In this document: in pieces, positions 48,903 to 58,673 of the stretch
How positions within the stretch are numbered: position 1 is the first letter of the stretch
How the letters are laid out: each line of letters opens with the position of its first letter
NCBI GenBank assembly: GCA_029856125.1
Contig: JAHQWJ010000138.1
Span: 1-64,000, forward strand
DNA: 64,000 bases
Reading direction: 5' to 3'
Source: Promethearchaeia archaeon
GTDB lineage: Archaea > Asgardarchaeota > Lokiarchaeia > Sigyniarchaeales > SOKP01
Notes under the pieces: generated by a model
Database searches by the model: none
Told to the model about the DNA's origin: nothing
Seen by the model: the letters and a program-made list of their open reading frames with translations, nothing else
Translations under genes and position numbers: made by a program

Positions 48903-49138
48903 TTAAATTAAGTTGATTGCGATTTTCATATCTGCTTGAGTCTAAAGGCATTCTAGATACTAGAACAGCATACTTTCTTACGACGTGAGTGTTTTGCTAT
49001 ATCTAGCGCGCAACCTGTAAGTTCTTTGGCGTATTCTTCCAAATAATCCATTAACTTATCAACTGCGGCTCGACTAACGATTTCGGCTCCCGCTTTTTTC
49101 ATTAAAGCTCTAAGCGGACTCCATGCGAATGCTGCCAT
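48903..49138 (-). pseudogene. Second archaeal histone copy, interrupted by a 29-nt insertion (tracked as truncated ORF 48953-49189)
   Basis: MAAFAWSPLRALMKKAGAEIVSRAAVDKLMDYLEEYAKELTGCALDIAKHSRRKKV then VCCSSI*; removing 29 nt restores KKVTQADMKIAINLI*. Confidence 0.75.
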
Positions 49139-49182
49139 AATTTTTTTAATTTCCTCCACGGATGTATAATTTTGGTTATTTT

Positions 49183-49205
49183 CCCGCACTTTTTACAAGT
49201 TTGGG
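49183..49205 (-). promoter_or_regulatory. Conserved palindromic leader block upstream of histone copy 2
   Basis: Identical 23-mer to 48127-48149 inside otherwise diverged flanks. Confidence 0.5.
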
Positions 49206-49580
49206 TTAAACTCTTTAATTTTTAATTTTTGTTTAAAAATGTAAAGTATTTAATGTTAAATTGGCATTACTCCTATATAAATGTGTTGGTAGATGATGCG
49301 CATCCGAGTAATTTTATCATCCCATTTTGGTCGACAAAAAAAATTTGAATTTTTATAGCACGATTTTTTTAGTAGTGAATTCCGATCTCCAAAAATGATC
49401 AATTATTGGCATCGATTGGCAATGTTTACCCAAAGTCAAATTAAGTTTCATACTAATCTGGCTAACATCCTTAGCGTAGGAGATTAAAATATTCTTGTTA
49501 ATAAAAAATAGAGTAGAGTATAATATGAGATTTTAAATATTTAATGTTTTAAAGCCTTGTTTCTGATATTATGCTTTATA

Positions 49581-49919
49581 TCATGTGATTTCAAAATTAG
49601 ATACCTTAATAATTTTTGTGATAGGTTTAACAATTGGTATTAACTTATCAAATTCAAAATAAAAAGCGTTCCAGCATTTTTCAAACCTAATTTCAATTAC
49701 TTTTATAAGAGAAAATACGATTTCTTCTTTATAATATTTTAATTCGCTTATTGATTTCGCTAATCGACCTCTTGCGAGGTGTAAAAAATGTCTAGAATTA
49801 TCTACATGCTTTAATTTTCCTTTTGCAACCATGTTATATAATAGTTCCCACGCAGACACGGTACTAGAGTAAATACCGTTTACATCTGAAATCCATAATT
49901 TTTTAGTTACATCGTCCAA
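49581..49919 (-). CDS. Hypothetical protein, start uncertain (frame open upstream to about 50069 without ATG/GTG/TTG)
   Basis: 112-aa ORF; upstream in-frame PRLGDLIISDEEKLIDRKDDIKRIWKIRDYIQELEDIKDGIVDFLNSRKK. Confidence 0.45.
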   Translation of the reverse strand: MDDVTKKLWISDVNGIYSSTVSAWELLYNMVAKGKLKHVDNSRHFLHLARGRLAKSISELKYYKEEIVFSLIKVIEIRFEKCWNAFYFEFDKLIPIVKPITKIIKVSNFEIT

Positions 49920-50092
49920 TTTCTTACGGGAGTTTAAAAAATCTACGATACCATCTTTTATATCCTCGAGTTCTTGGATATAATCTCTAATCTTCCAAAT
50001 CCTCTTTATATCATCTTTTCTATCAATTAATTTTTCTTCGTCACTTATAATTAAATCACCAAGTCTCGGTCAATCAAGAAAAATCCAATGTT

Positions 50093-50554
50093 TTACAATT
50101 CAATTTTTGTTTCGGTAGTAGCTTTTTCTGCGTAAAAGAAACGTCCTGATCCCATAACATCTACATGTCTAAATGTTATCTCGTGATATGTAAACTGTTG
50201 AGACTTAATCTGGTGTCTTAATTTTAATGTTCTCATTTGCTGTTTGGAGTAAGACTCAGTAACTTGTATTATTAATTTTCCTAGCTCTGAAACTAACAAT
50301 TCGTCTTCCGAAGGATAGTATTGGTCAGCATCTGCTCCAATCGCAACATTTCCCGTTCGAATTTCTCCAGGATTATTTTCAGCGGCATTCTTATATTTTA
50401 TAAGATGAGTTACAATAGTTTTTAGATTATTGATACTAGGTTCTCCGATTTCTCCAAGGATTTTATATACTTTGCTTGGCTTTCTAAGGTAATCTTCAAG
50501 TGAGTCCGGAGAAATCTTTGGTCGATAATCAGGAAACATATTTTTTTCGTTCAT
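50093..50554 (-). CDS. Hypothetical protein (153 aa)
   Basis: ORF followed closely by another same-strand frame; no recognised family. Confidence 0.6.
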   Translation of the reverse strand: MNEKNMFPDYRPKISPDSLEDYLRKPSKVYKILGEIGEPSINNLKTIVTHLIKYKNAAENNPGEIRTGNVAIGADADQYYPSEDELLVSELGKLIIQVTESYSKQQMRTLKLRHQIKSQQFTYHEITFRHVDVMGSGRFFYAEKATTETKIEL

Positions 50555-50684
50555 AATTTCTATATTTCAATTCGATAATAAAAATTTCTCTCTATTTATT
50601 ACATAAAGATTTAAAACCAATCGTGATGTATATTCCTAGAATCTAATAGATTTTTAAAGCAATTTAAATAGCAGTTGAAAATCA

Positions 50685-51263
50685 ATGTCATTTGAACAAG
50701 AAAAACAACCACATTATATCTTCAAGATATGTCTGCTGGGTCAAGGAGGTGTAGGAAAAACTTGTATAGCGAGAAGGTTATGCTTTGATACGTTCGATGC
50801 AAACACACGATTAACGATAGGGATTGATTTTTACACCTATGACCTCCCGATTATTGTTGACGGAAAGGAAACATATGTCCGCTTATCTCTTTGGGACTTC
50901 GGTGGACAGGAACAGTTCAAGCAAATGTTTAGTTATTATATTCATGGCGCAAACGGAATATTTATGATTTTTAGCTTGTTCAACCTAAATAGCACTCTAA
51001 TTGGTTTGGATTGGTGGTATGAACATCTCATAAAACAGAAGCAAAGCAAAACTCCAAAGTTACTAGTTGGATGTAAAAGTGATTTAACAAAAAAACTGGA
51101 AAAAGTTGACGAGTTAGTTATAGAAAGCTTTAGGAAAAAACATAATAATGTTGATTTTTTTAAAACTTCTGCTAAGAAAAACTATAACATAAGGGAAATT
51201 TTCGTAGAGATGACCAAGAACATCTTGGATACTCATGGTTTTAAATACGATAAACTGCTCTAA
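50685..51263 (+). CDS. Ras-superfamily small GTPase
   Basis: G1 GQGGVGKTC, G3 WDFGGQEQF, G4-like GCKSDL, G5 KTSAKKN. Confidence 0.94.
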   Translation: MSFEQEKQPHYIFKICLLGQGGVGKTCIARRLCFDTFDANTRLTIGIDFYTYDLPIIVDGKETYVRLSLWDFGGQEQFKQMFSYYIHGANGIFMIFSLFNLNSTLIGLDWWYEHLIKQKQSKTPKLLVGCKSDLTKKLEKVDELVIESFRKKHNNVDFFKTSAKKNYNIREIFVEMTKNILDTHGFKYDKLL

Positions 51264-51279
51264 AAAAACTTCTTAATTT

Positions 51280-52236
51280 TTATATTATAACCACAATTAC
51301 TCCTAAGATCGTAGTAAGTACTCCCAAAAAACCGTATTTAGTAATCTTCTCTTTATTCAACCAATATGTTAGTGGAAGTGAAAATAATGGGCTTGCACTA
51401 GCTAATAATGACATCACAATGGCTCCAGCCGTGTGAGCCGCCTCAGTGTATAAATATGCTCCTAAAGAAGTACCAATAATAGATGCTATAAGCAGAATAA
51501 ACCATGTTTTAGAAGGCTTTCTAAATGAGTAAATGTTTTGTTTACTATTCCCAAAATTGTTTTCTCTCCAAACCATTAACAATAAAATCAACAGAGCAAA
51601 TGGAAAGCGAATGACATTACTAATAATCGAACTTATTCCGTTTGTAACTAAGATTTGATCAATTTGATTCGTCACATAATCAATTATGACAAGACCAATA
51701 GCCCATCCAAGCGAAGCAATTAAAGCGTAAACAATCGGGATAAAAGAAGTGTGATAACTTAATTTTTGAGGGTGAATTTCCGAGTCTAGTGGGTTTTTGT
51801 TTTCAGCTTTCATTTTGGATTTCCCTATCACTATGATCCCTAACCCAATAAGAACAATCGATAGAATTATCTTAGATTCAAAAGCACGATTTAGAAAAAT
51901 TAGTGATAGAATAACGGTAAATATAGGAAATGTCATTGATATCGCTAAAGCAAGCGTAGTACCAAGTTCTTTTTGCGCTTTAAAATACGCTGTGTCTCCA
52001 ATTACTTGTCCAAAAAGAAAACTTAGGAAAGTTATTACCCATAAATTCCATGGCAATAAGAATATATACGTAAAAATACCTAAAATAACAGCTAATACTA
52101 TAAATGTTAAAGTTCCAATAGCTGTTCGAAAAAAGTTAATAAAAACAGGGCTAGCATACCGCTCAGTTTTTCGAAAGAGGACATTTGATACTACAAAAGT
52201 TAAGACTGCGAGAATTGCGATTAATTCTCCAGTCAT
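51280..52236 (-). CDS. EamA/DMT-family transporter
   Basis: 10 TM-like segments, two EamA-like repeats; IIGTSLGAYLYTEAAHTAGAIVMSLLASASPLFSLPLTYW. Confidence 0.88.
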   Translation of the reverse strand: MTGELIAILAVLTFVVSNVLFRKTERYASPVFINFFRTAIGTLTFIVLAVILGIFTYIFLLPWNLWVITFLSFLFGQVIGDTAYFKAQKELGTTLALAISMTFPIFTVILSLIFLNRAFESKIILSIVLIGLGIIVIGKSKMKAENKNPLDSEIHPQKLSYHTSFIPIVYALIASLGWAIGLVIIDYVTNQIDQILVTNGISSIISNVIRFPFALLILLLMVWRENNFGNSKQNIYSFRKPSKTWFILLIASIIGTSLGAYLYTEAAHTAGAIVMSLLASASPLFSLPLTYWLNKEKITKYGFLGVLTTILGVIVVII

Positions 52237-53690
52237 AAAATTACTTTCCTCTTTTTAGCATATTCGTACAACTTCAAAAACGATCTAGCTGCGCGTTCTA
52301 TTGATTCGTATACCAAAAATCCATCACTTTTTAGTTTATTGGATAAAATCTCCCGGGATTCGCTAGGATACTGTGGCAATATAATCACAAATATTTTATC
52401 TAAAGATTCTGCATGCTTCCTAATTCCAAGTAAATTGATATAAAAATTCTTAAATTTATCATCCTCCAAATCCCTCCAAGCATCAGTTACTATCATTACT
52501 AAATCGATCGTATCATCTATTGCTGCCTTACAGACTTCCAAATAGACCTTACTTGAAATAATCCAAGGCATATCTAAAGGATTAGATAAACTCCCAACCC
52601 TAATAGGGTATATCTGTTTTAGTGCCTCTAACTTTTTTCCTGATATAATCGGTAGGCTCAAACCTAATTCAGTTAAAATATCAGTAGCTAAAATTCCAAA
52701 ACCTCCAGACCATAAAACTACTAAAACATTTTTATATTTAGGATACTCTATCTCTTTTTTTCTTTCTTTATAATTTTGTATATTCGTGGAAAATAAGTAA
52801 GTATAATCAATTAGCTCATCTAAAGATGGTGGAACGTCAATAATTGGTGTCTGTTTGAATATTGCTTTCCAAATATTAGCTTTTGAAGCCAAGGAGCCCG
52901 TGTGAGTTAAAACTGCTGCCTGACCTCTCTCAGTTCTTCCTCCGCGCATAAAGAGTACGGGTTTCTTCATATTTTTTAAAACTTCTAAGAGCCTTCTTCC
53001 CTCATTTTTTTGTAAAACAGGCAAACCCTCGAAGTAAACGCAAATCACTTGCGTTTCATTGTCATTATTTAAGTATTGTAAGAATTCAGAAACTTGAATA
53101 TCAACGCAGTTTCCTACGCTTGCCCCTTTCGAAAATCTTAAATTGTATCTTCGAGTACCAAATTTAACCATCTTAGAATGTAAATCTCCGGACTGAAAGA
53201 TTAATCCTACATCCCCATTTTCTGTAGGAAAAGAGGAGTAATATGCTATTTTTCCTCGTGGGCAATACAAACCCATACAATTTGGACCTATGCTTCTCGT
53301 AGAGGGATAGGCATTAAGGATTTCTTTAATTTTCCTTTCAATAATAGCACCTTTTTCGTCAAATTCTCCAGTGCCCGCTGTAAAAATATGAATAAACTTA
53401 ATTGTCTTACGGGATAATATATATGATAATTCCTTAATCAAATTGTCTCTTCTAACGGATAAAATAACGAGATCGATCGAATCAACAGGAACATCATCAA
53501 CAGATTTTAAACATTTTAAGCCTAAAATTTCTTCAACTTTAGTAGAAACGAGATAGAGATTTTCCAAATTGTATCCTTGTCTAATAAATCCATCTACAAA
53601 AAAAGAAATTTTGGGCTTTGCATCATATATTAGGACATTTTTTGGTTTAAACAATCGTTCAAATGACATTTCTTCATTTCTTACTTCCAA
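52233..53690 (-). CDS. NDP-forming acyl-CoA synthetase-like protein (CoA-binding + succinyl-CoA-ligase-like domains)
   Basis: FKPKNVLIYDA; STRSIGPNCMGLYCP; FSKGASVGNCVDIQVSEFLQYL; GGRTERGQAAVLTHTGSLA. Confidence 0.85.
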   Translation of the reverse strand: MEVRNEEMSFERLFKPKNVLIYDAKPKISFFVDGFIRQGYNLENLYLVSTKVEEILGLKCLKSVDDVPVDSIDLVILSVRRDNLIKELSYILSRKTIKFIHIFTAGTGEFDEKGAIIERKIKEILNAYPSTRSIGPNCMGLYCPRGKIAYYSSFPTENGDVGLIFQSGDLHSKMVKFGTRRYNLRFSKGASVGNCVDIQVSEFLQYLNNDNETQVICVYFEGLPVLQKNEGRRLLEVLKNMKKPVLFMRGGRTERGQAAVLTHTGSLASKANIWKAIFKQTPIIDVPPSLDELIDYTYLFSTNIQNYKERKKEIEYPKYKNVLVVLWSGGFGILATDILTELGLSLPIISGKKLEALKQIYPIRVGSLSNPLDMPWIISSKVYLEVCKAAIDDTIDLVMIVTDAWRDLEDDKFKNFYINLLGIRKHAESLDKIFVIILPQYPSESREILSNKLKSDGFLVYESIERAARSFLKLYEYAKKRKVIL

Positions 53691-54285
53691 TTATTTCCCC
53701 TAATTCTTCTTTTAAATAAGTATTACAGTTATAACAATATTTTGGTTTTGAATCGAATTTAGCTCCACATTGAGGGCATTCTGATCTATTTTTTAATTCG
53801 ATATCCATTATATCTACTTTCTTCTCTTCATTTCTAATTAATTTTAAGAGTAAAGATAATCCTATGGAAACTATTACGAGTGTAATCGCTAGCGCGATAG
53901 TTTCGACTAAAAAAGTTGGGAAAATAGAGTTAAATGATGTTATTGAATACCTCCAATAGAAAACATAAAAAAAGAAATTAGGAAAAAAGAACGTTGTTAA
54001 ATTCATTGAATAAACTTTTCTGAAATTGTTAAAAATTAGAATAGGTAATAACGATACAATTACCCATGTAATGTTTATGAATAAAAAACCATGAATTGTG
54101 TTATATAAAATAATGTTTGCAAGAAATTGGATAATAAATTGTTGTTCCCCTGCTCTAGGGTCAATACTCAAATCAAAATTAATTTGAATCCGATAGTTGA
54201 ATATCGCGCTAGATATCAGTAAAATCAATATTTGAATGCAGAATACCATTAATTTACTTTTAAATAGCGACTTTATCTTCATCAT
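53674..54285 (-). CDS. Membrane protein with C-terminal zinc ribbon
   Basis: Hydrophobic segments; CPQCGAKFDSKPKYCYNCNTYL. Confidence 0.7.
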   Translation of the reverse strand: MMKIKSLFKSKLMVFCIQILILLISSAIFNYRIQINFDLSIDPRAGEQQFIIQFLANIILYNTIHGFLFINITWVIVSLLPILIFNNFRKVYSMNLTTFFFPNFFFYVFYWRYSITSFNSIFPTFLVETIALAITLVIVSIGLSLLLKLIRNEEKKVDIMDIELKNRSECPQCGAKFDSKPKYCYNCNTYLKEELGEIIGSKK

Positions 54286-54293
54286 TGCTTGAG

Positions 54294-54344
54294 CTATAAA
54301 ATAAACTACTTGATATACATCTATAAAATAAACTACTTGATATA
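54294..54344. repeat. Perfect 24-bp direct repeat (27-bp period) upstream of rpoA1
   Basis: CTATAAAATAAACTACTTGATATA at 54294-54317 and 54321-54344. Confidence 0.9.
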
Positions 54345-54462
54345 AAGTAAATAGAAAAATTTTTAATATTTGTTTATTTATTCTCTTTATAGTGCAGAAC
54401 TTGTTAACTTATTCTTTATTGTTTTATTGTATTAATTCAAAAATTGAGGTTATTTTAGATTT

Positions 54463-57435
54463 ATGAGTTATTCATTCAGTCGAACTAAATTAGTTGAAAA
54501 AATTAAATTCGGATTATTAAGTCCCGATGAAATTAGAAAAATGTCTGCTGCCAGGATAATTACAGCAGATACTTACGATGAAGATGGTTTACCTATTCCC
54601 AGTGGCCTTATGGATCAACGGTTAGGGACTATAGAGCCGGGACAGAGGTGTCAGACTTGTGGTAACCTTGTTAGTAATTGTATGGGGCACTTTGGTCATA
54701 TAGAATTAGCAAGGCCCGTTATTCATGTCGGCTATTCGAAAAAAGTCCTTAAAGTCCTAAGAAGCATCTGTCCTGAATGTTCAAGGTTAATGTTAACAGA
54801 TGAAGAAATGGAAACATTTCGGCAAGGACAAATGAAGCACCGTAGAATTTTCTTTGAAGATGATGAAGAAGCTACAAAGAATGTGTTTAAACAGGCAAGA
54901 AAAAGTAAAATTTGTCCGTATTGTGGTGCAAAAAAGAAAAAAATTGTAATAGAAAAACCTACTACTTTTTATGAAGAAGAAGAAACTAAGGGCTCTCGAA
55001 GGATTACTCCTATTGAAATACTAGAACGTCTTAAAAAAATGACAGACAACGACCTTAGGATTTTAGGAGTATCCCCTGAAAATGCGAGACTTGAATGGGT
55101 AATATTTACAGTATTACCAATTCCACCTGTTTGTGCTCGACCTTCTATTACGTTAGATAGTGGAATTAGATCTGAAGATGATTTAACTCACAAGTTAGTT
55201 GATGTTATTCGTATTAACCAAAGACTTAGAGAAAATATTGATGCAGGCGCACCTCATCTAATCGTTGAGGATTTATGGGAATTACTTCAGTATCATATTA
55301 CAACTTATTTCGATAATCAGGTTTCTGGAATTCCACCAGCGAGACATCGATCAGGGAGAGCGTTAAGAACTCTTACACAAAGATTAAAAGGGAAGGAAGG
55401 AAGGTTTAGAAGCAACTTAAGTGGAAAAAGAGTTGATTTTTCCGCACGCTCTGTAATTTCTCCAAACCCTTTCATTAGCATTAATGATGTAGGTGTACCA
55501 ATGGAAATTGCTAAAATTTTAACTATACCTACAAATATAAACGATTGGAACATCGAAGAAATGAAACAACTCGTTCTTAATGGACCCTTTCATCATCCAG
55601 GAGCAAATTACATAATTAGAAGCGATCGTAGAAGGATAGATTTACGATACGTCAAGAATCGTAAAATAATTTCAGAAATGCTTGCTCCAGGATATACCGT
55701 TGAACGGCATTTAGCTGATGGTGATTTGGTTTTGTTTAATCGACAACCATCCCTTCATAGAATGTCTATTATGGCTCACGAGGTTAAAATAATGGATGGT
55801 CGAACTTTTAGGTTAAATTTAACGGTTTGCCCACCTTATAACGCCGACTTTGATGGTGATGAGATGAACTTGCATGTCCCACAAAGCGAAGAGGCTCGAA
55901 CTGAAGCCGAACTGCTACTGAAAGTGCAAAATCATATATTATCTCCGAGATTTGGCGGTCCAATTCTGGGAGGAATTCAAGACTTTATTTCCTCTGTTTT
56001 CCAATTTACTAGTTTAGACTCACTTTATAACAGAAAAGACGCGTTAAAATTACTTTATATGGGGGATGTCTTTACTACTAAACCAGAATTTAGTTTAGAC
56101 GATGTTACTCCAATTAAAACCGATCCTGAGAAATATTACTCGGGAAAGCAAATTTTTAGCACTCTTTTTCCGAACGATTTGAATATAAAAGTAAAATCGA
56201 AATTTTGTAAAAAATGTGAAGTTTGTAAGGAAGAAGGTTGTGAATACGATGCTTATGTGGTAATTAAAAACGGTATTCTTATAACGGGAACTATTGACGA
56301 AAACTCATTCGGTGCTATGCAATCTAATAGTATTCTACAGCGTGTAATTAAGGATCATGGAAACGCGCGAGGAAGAGAATTTTTAGACAACGCCACAAAA
56401 ATGTTATTGTACGTTATTCGTCAGAATGGAATGACTATGGGATTGGATGAAGTTTATGTCTATGGTGAAGCTTATGACAAAATTCTGAAAATTTTAAAAG
56501 ATGTTGATATTGAAGCAAAAAAACTTATCAAAGCGTATAGAGAAGATGACACAACGGTTTTGAGAAGAGCCCCCGGACGTTCTATGCGCGAAACACTTGA
56601 ACTTAGAATACGACAAATATTAGCAGAAGCGAGAAAAATGGCAGAAGAAACCGCAGCTCACCATATTGGAGACGAAGCTCATTCAGTAATTATGACAAAG
56701 TCGGGAGCAAGAGGAAACATCTTAAATTTAGGACAAATGTCCGCTGTAGTAGGCCAACAGGCAATAAGAGGTGAAAGAATCAATAGAGGATATAGTTCAA
56801 GAACTCTTCCACATTTTAAACAAGACGACTTAACACCTAAAGCAAGAGGTTTTGTTGAGAGTTCTTACCGAAAAGGACTAAATCCCGAAGAATTCTTTTT
56901 TCATGCTATGGGTGGTCGAGAAGGTTTAGTAGATACTGCTGTTCGTACCTCTACTAGTGGGTATATGCAAAGACGGTTGGTAAACGCTTTACAAGACATG
57001 ATTGTCGAAAATGATGGGACTGTAAGAAATAGTGATAAAAATATTATCCAATTCCACTATGGTGACGATGGTATAGATCCTATGCATACCGATCATTCTG
57101 ATGCGGTAAACCTTGATGTTCTTCTGCTCAAAGCTAAAGCACTTGATTTAAACGAAATTCGTGAGGAAATCAAAAAAAATCCAAAACCTAAAGTTACATC
57201 TAAAACAACAACAACCAAAAAACCTTCCGCTAAAAAACCTCCCGCTAAAAAACCTACACCTAAAAAACCTATCAAGAATTCACCTGAAAAACAAGAAAAA
57301 GCAGATAAGAAAGATCAAGCGCTCAGTGAAGAAGAATTGAGGGAATTGTATAACACAGAGACAGGTAAAAACGCAGAATGGAGAGGGAAGCTCACAAAAG
57401 GATATTTAGAGTGGAAAAAAGAAAGATTAGGATAA
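54463..57435 (+). CDS. rpoA1: DNA-directed RNA polymerase subunit A' (Rpo1N) with Lys/Pro-rich C-terminal extension
   Basis: CQTCGNLVSNCMGHFGHIEL; NLSGKRVDFSARSVISPNP; FNRQPSLHRMSIMAH; YNADFDGDEMNLHVPQ. Confidence 0.98.
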   Translation: MSYSFSRTKLVEKIKFGLLSPDEIRKMSAARIITADTYDEDGLPIPSGLMDQRLGTIEPGQRCQTCGNLVSNCMGHFGHIELARPVIHVGYSKKVLKVLRSICPECSRLMLTDEEMETFRQGQMKHRRIFFEDDEEATKNVFKQARKSKICPYCGAKKKKIVIEKPTTFYEEEETKGSRRITPIEILERLKKMTDNDLRILGVSPENARLEWVIFTVLPIPPVCARPSITLDSGIRSEDDLTHKLVDVIRINQRLRENIDAGAPHLIVEDLWELLQYHITTYFDNQVSGIPPARHRSGRALRTLTQRLKGKEGRFRSNLSGKRVDFSARSVISPNPFISINDVGVPMEIAKILTIPTNINDWNIEEMKQLVLNGPFHHPGANYIIRSDRRRIDLRYVKNRKIISEMLAPGYTVERHLADGDLVLFNRQPSLHRMSIMAHEVKIMDGRTFRLNLTVCPPYNADFDGDEMNLHVPQSEEARTEAELLLKVQNHILSPRFGGPILGGIQDFISSVFQFTSLDSLYNRKDALKLLYMGDVFTTKPEFSLDDVTPIKTDPEKYYSGKQIFSTLFPNDLNIKVKSKFCKKCEVCKEEGCEYDAYVVIKNGILITGTIDENSFGAMQSNSILQRVIKDHGNARGREFLDNATKMLLYVIRQNGMTMGLDEVYVYGEAYDKILKILKDVDIEAKKLIKAYREDDTTVLRRAPGRSMRETLELRIRQILAEARKMAEETAAHHIGDEAHSVIMTKSGARGNILNLGQMSAVVGQQAIRGERINRGYSSRTLPHFKQDDLTPKARGFVESSYRKGLNPEEFFFHAMGGREGLVDTAVRTSTSGYMQRRLVNALQDMIVENDGTVRNSDKNIIQFHYGDDGIDPMHTDHSDAVNLDVLLLKAKALDLNEIREEIKKNPKPKVTSKTTTTKKPSAKKPPAKKPTPKKPIKNSPEKQEKADKKDQALSEEELRELYNTETGKNAEWRGKLTKGYLEWKKERLG

Positions 57436-57464
57436 TTTATTAAATTTTATAAAGGTCAAATGAA

Positions 57465-58673
57465 ATGGCAAAAGTAACTCAAGAAATTTTAGAGGAAAAC
57501 TTAGAAATACTCAAAGAAGATGGTATTCCCAACGATCTCATTAACAGAATCAGAAACCGCGTCAAAGATGAAGATCTTGAAGAAGAACAGCTAGAATACC
57601 TCTTAAACAAGATTTATATTAATTTTAATAATGCTATTGTCGAAACTCATGAACCTGTTGGAACAGTAGCAGCTCAAAGTATTGGAGAACCCGGAACACA
57701 AATGACTTTAAGAACATTTCACTACGCGGGCGTAGAAGAATTCTCAGTAACCCAAGGTCTTCCTAGACTCATAGAAATCGTAGATGCTCGACGTTTTCCA
57801 AGTACACCTCAACAAACAATTTATTTAGAAGAACCGTATAATCAAAGCGAAGAAAAGGCTATTGAAGTTCACAAAAGAATCGAACAAATTCGCATTGAAC
57901 AAATAACTCATGATGTCGACTTAGACTTTGTCAACTGGAACATCATCATCAACTTAATACCCGAAATCTGTGAGAAACGCGGTATCGATATTGAAGCTAT
58001 TCCTGAAATATTGAAACGTTACAAAAAGAAGGGAACAATCAAACGCGAAGGTAATTCTATAATTATTGATCCTCAGATTGAAGATATTCAAAATCTGCAA
58101 AAATTAAGAGAAAAGATACTTAAAAAAGTAGTTAAAGGTGTACGTGGTATTAAAAGAGGTTTACTAACACCAACAGACGATAAAAAGGAATGGGTTATTA
58201 AAACTGAAGGGACAAATATGCACGGCGTCGTTCAAATCGAAGGAGTAGATACTACTAGGACTGTGTCAAATCATATTCATGAAATCGAAAAACTCTATGG
58301 AATCGAGGCAGCTCGAAACATGATAATTAAAGAGGCTCAAAAAGTTTTAGAACAACAAGGTTTAGATGTTGATAAAAGGCACCTCCTTATTTTATCCGAT
58401 TTAATGTGCGTAGAAGGCTCAATTCAATCAATTGGAAGGCATGGAATTTCAGGTTCTAAATCAAGTGTATTTGCCAGAGCAGCGTTTGAGGTCACAGTAA
58501 ATCAATTACTAGATGCAGGACTGTATGGCGAAGAAGAGAAATTACTTGGAATTCCCGAAAATGTTATCATAGGTCAGATATCTCCCATAGGCACGGGTCG
58601 TGTAAATGTCATGTTCGACTTGGATGCTAACCTCGAAATATTAAATCAATTAAAAAAACCCGAGAATACATAA
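57465..58673 (+). CDS. rpoA2: DNA-directed RNA polymerase subunit A'' (Rpo1C)
   Basis: [41 protein letters not shown]. Confidence 0.98.
   Translation: MAKVTQEILEENLEILKEDGIPNDLINRIRNRVKDEDLEEEQLEYLLNKIYINFNNAIVETHEPVGTVAAQSIGEPGTQMTLRTFHYAGVEEFSVTQGLPRLIEIVDARRFPSTPQQTIYLEEPYNQSEEKAIEVHKRIEQIRIEQITHDVDLDFVNWNIIINLIPEICEKRGIDIEAIPEILKRYKKKGTIKREGNSIIIDPQIEDIQNLQKLREKILKKVVKGVRGIKRGLLTPTDDKKEWVIKTEGTNMHGVVQIEGVDTTRTVSNHIHEIEKLYGIEAARNMIIKEAQKVLEQQGLDVDKRHLLILSDLMCVEGSIQSIGRHGISGSKSSVFARAAFEVTVNQLLDAGLYGEEEKLLGIPENVIIGQISPIGTGRVNVMFDLDANLEILNQLKKPENT

Larger units (their letters stand above)
48838..49550. repeat. Direct repeat unit 2 containing histone copy 2 and flanks (approximate bounds)
   Basis: See unit 1. 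Confidence 0.8.

Noticed and set aside
48935-48979. Canonical archaeal bulge-helix-bulge intron in histone copy 2
   Set aside because: A hairpin forms, but I could not build a clean 3-nt/4-bp/3-nt BHB; kept only as an open insertion/mini-intron question.
51797-52258. Plus-strand 153-aa ORF inside the EamA transporter
   Set aside because: Antisense shadow; typical mirror of hydrophobic codons.
54294-54344. CRISPR-like interpretation of the 24-bp repeat
   Set aside because: Only two copies with a 3-bp spacer; not an array.
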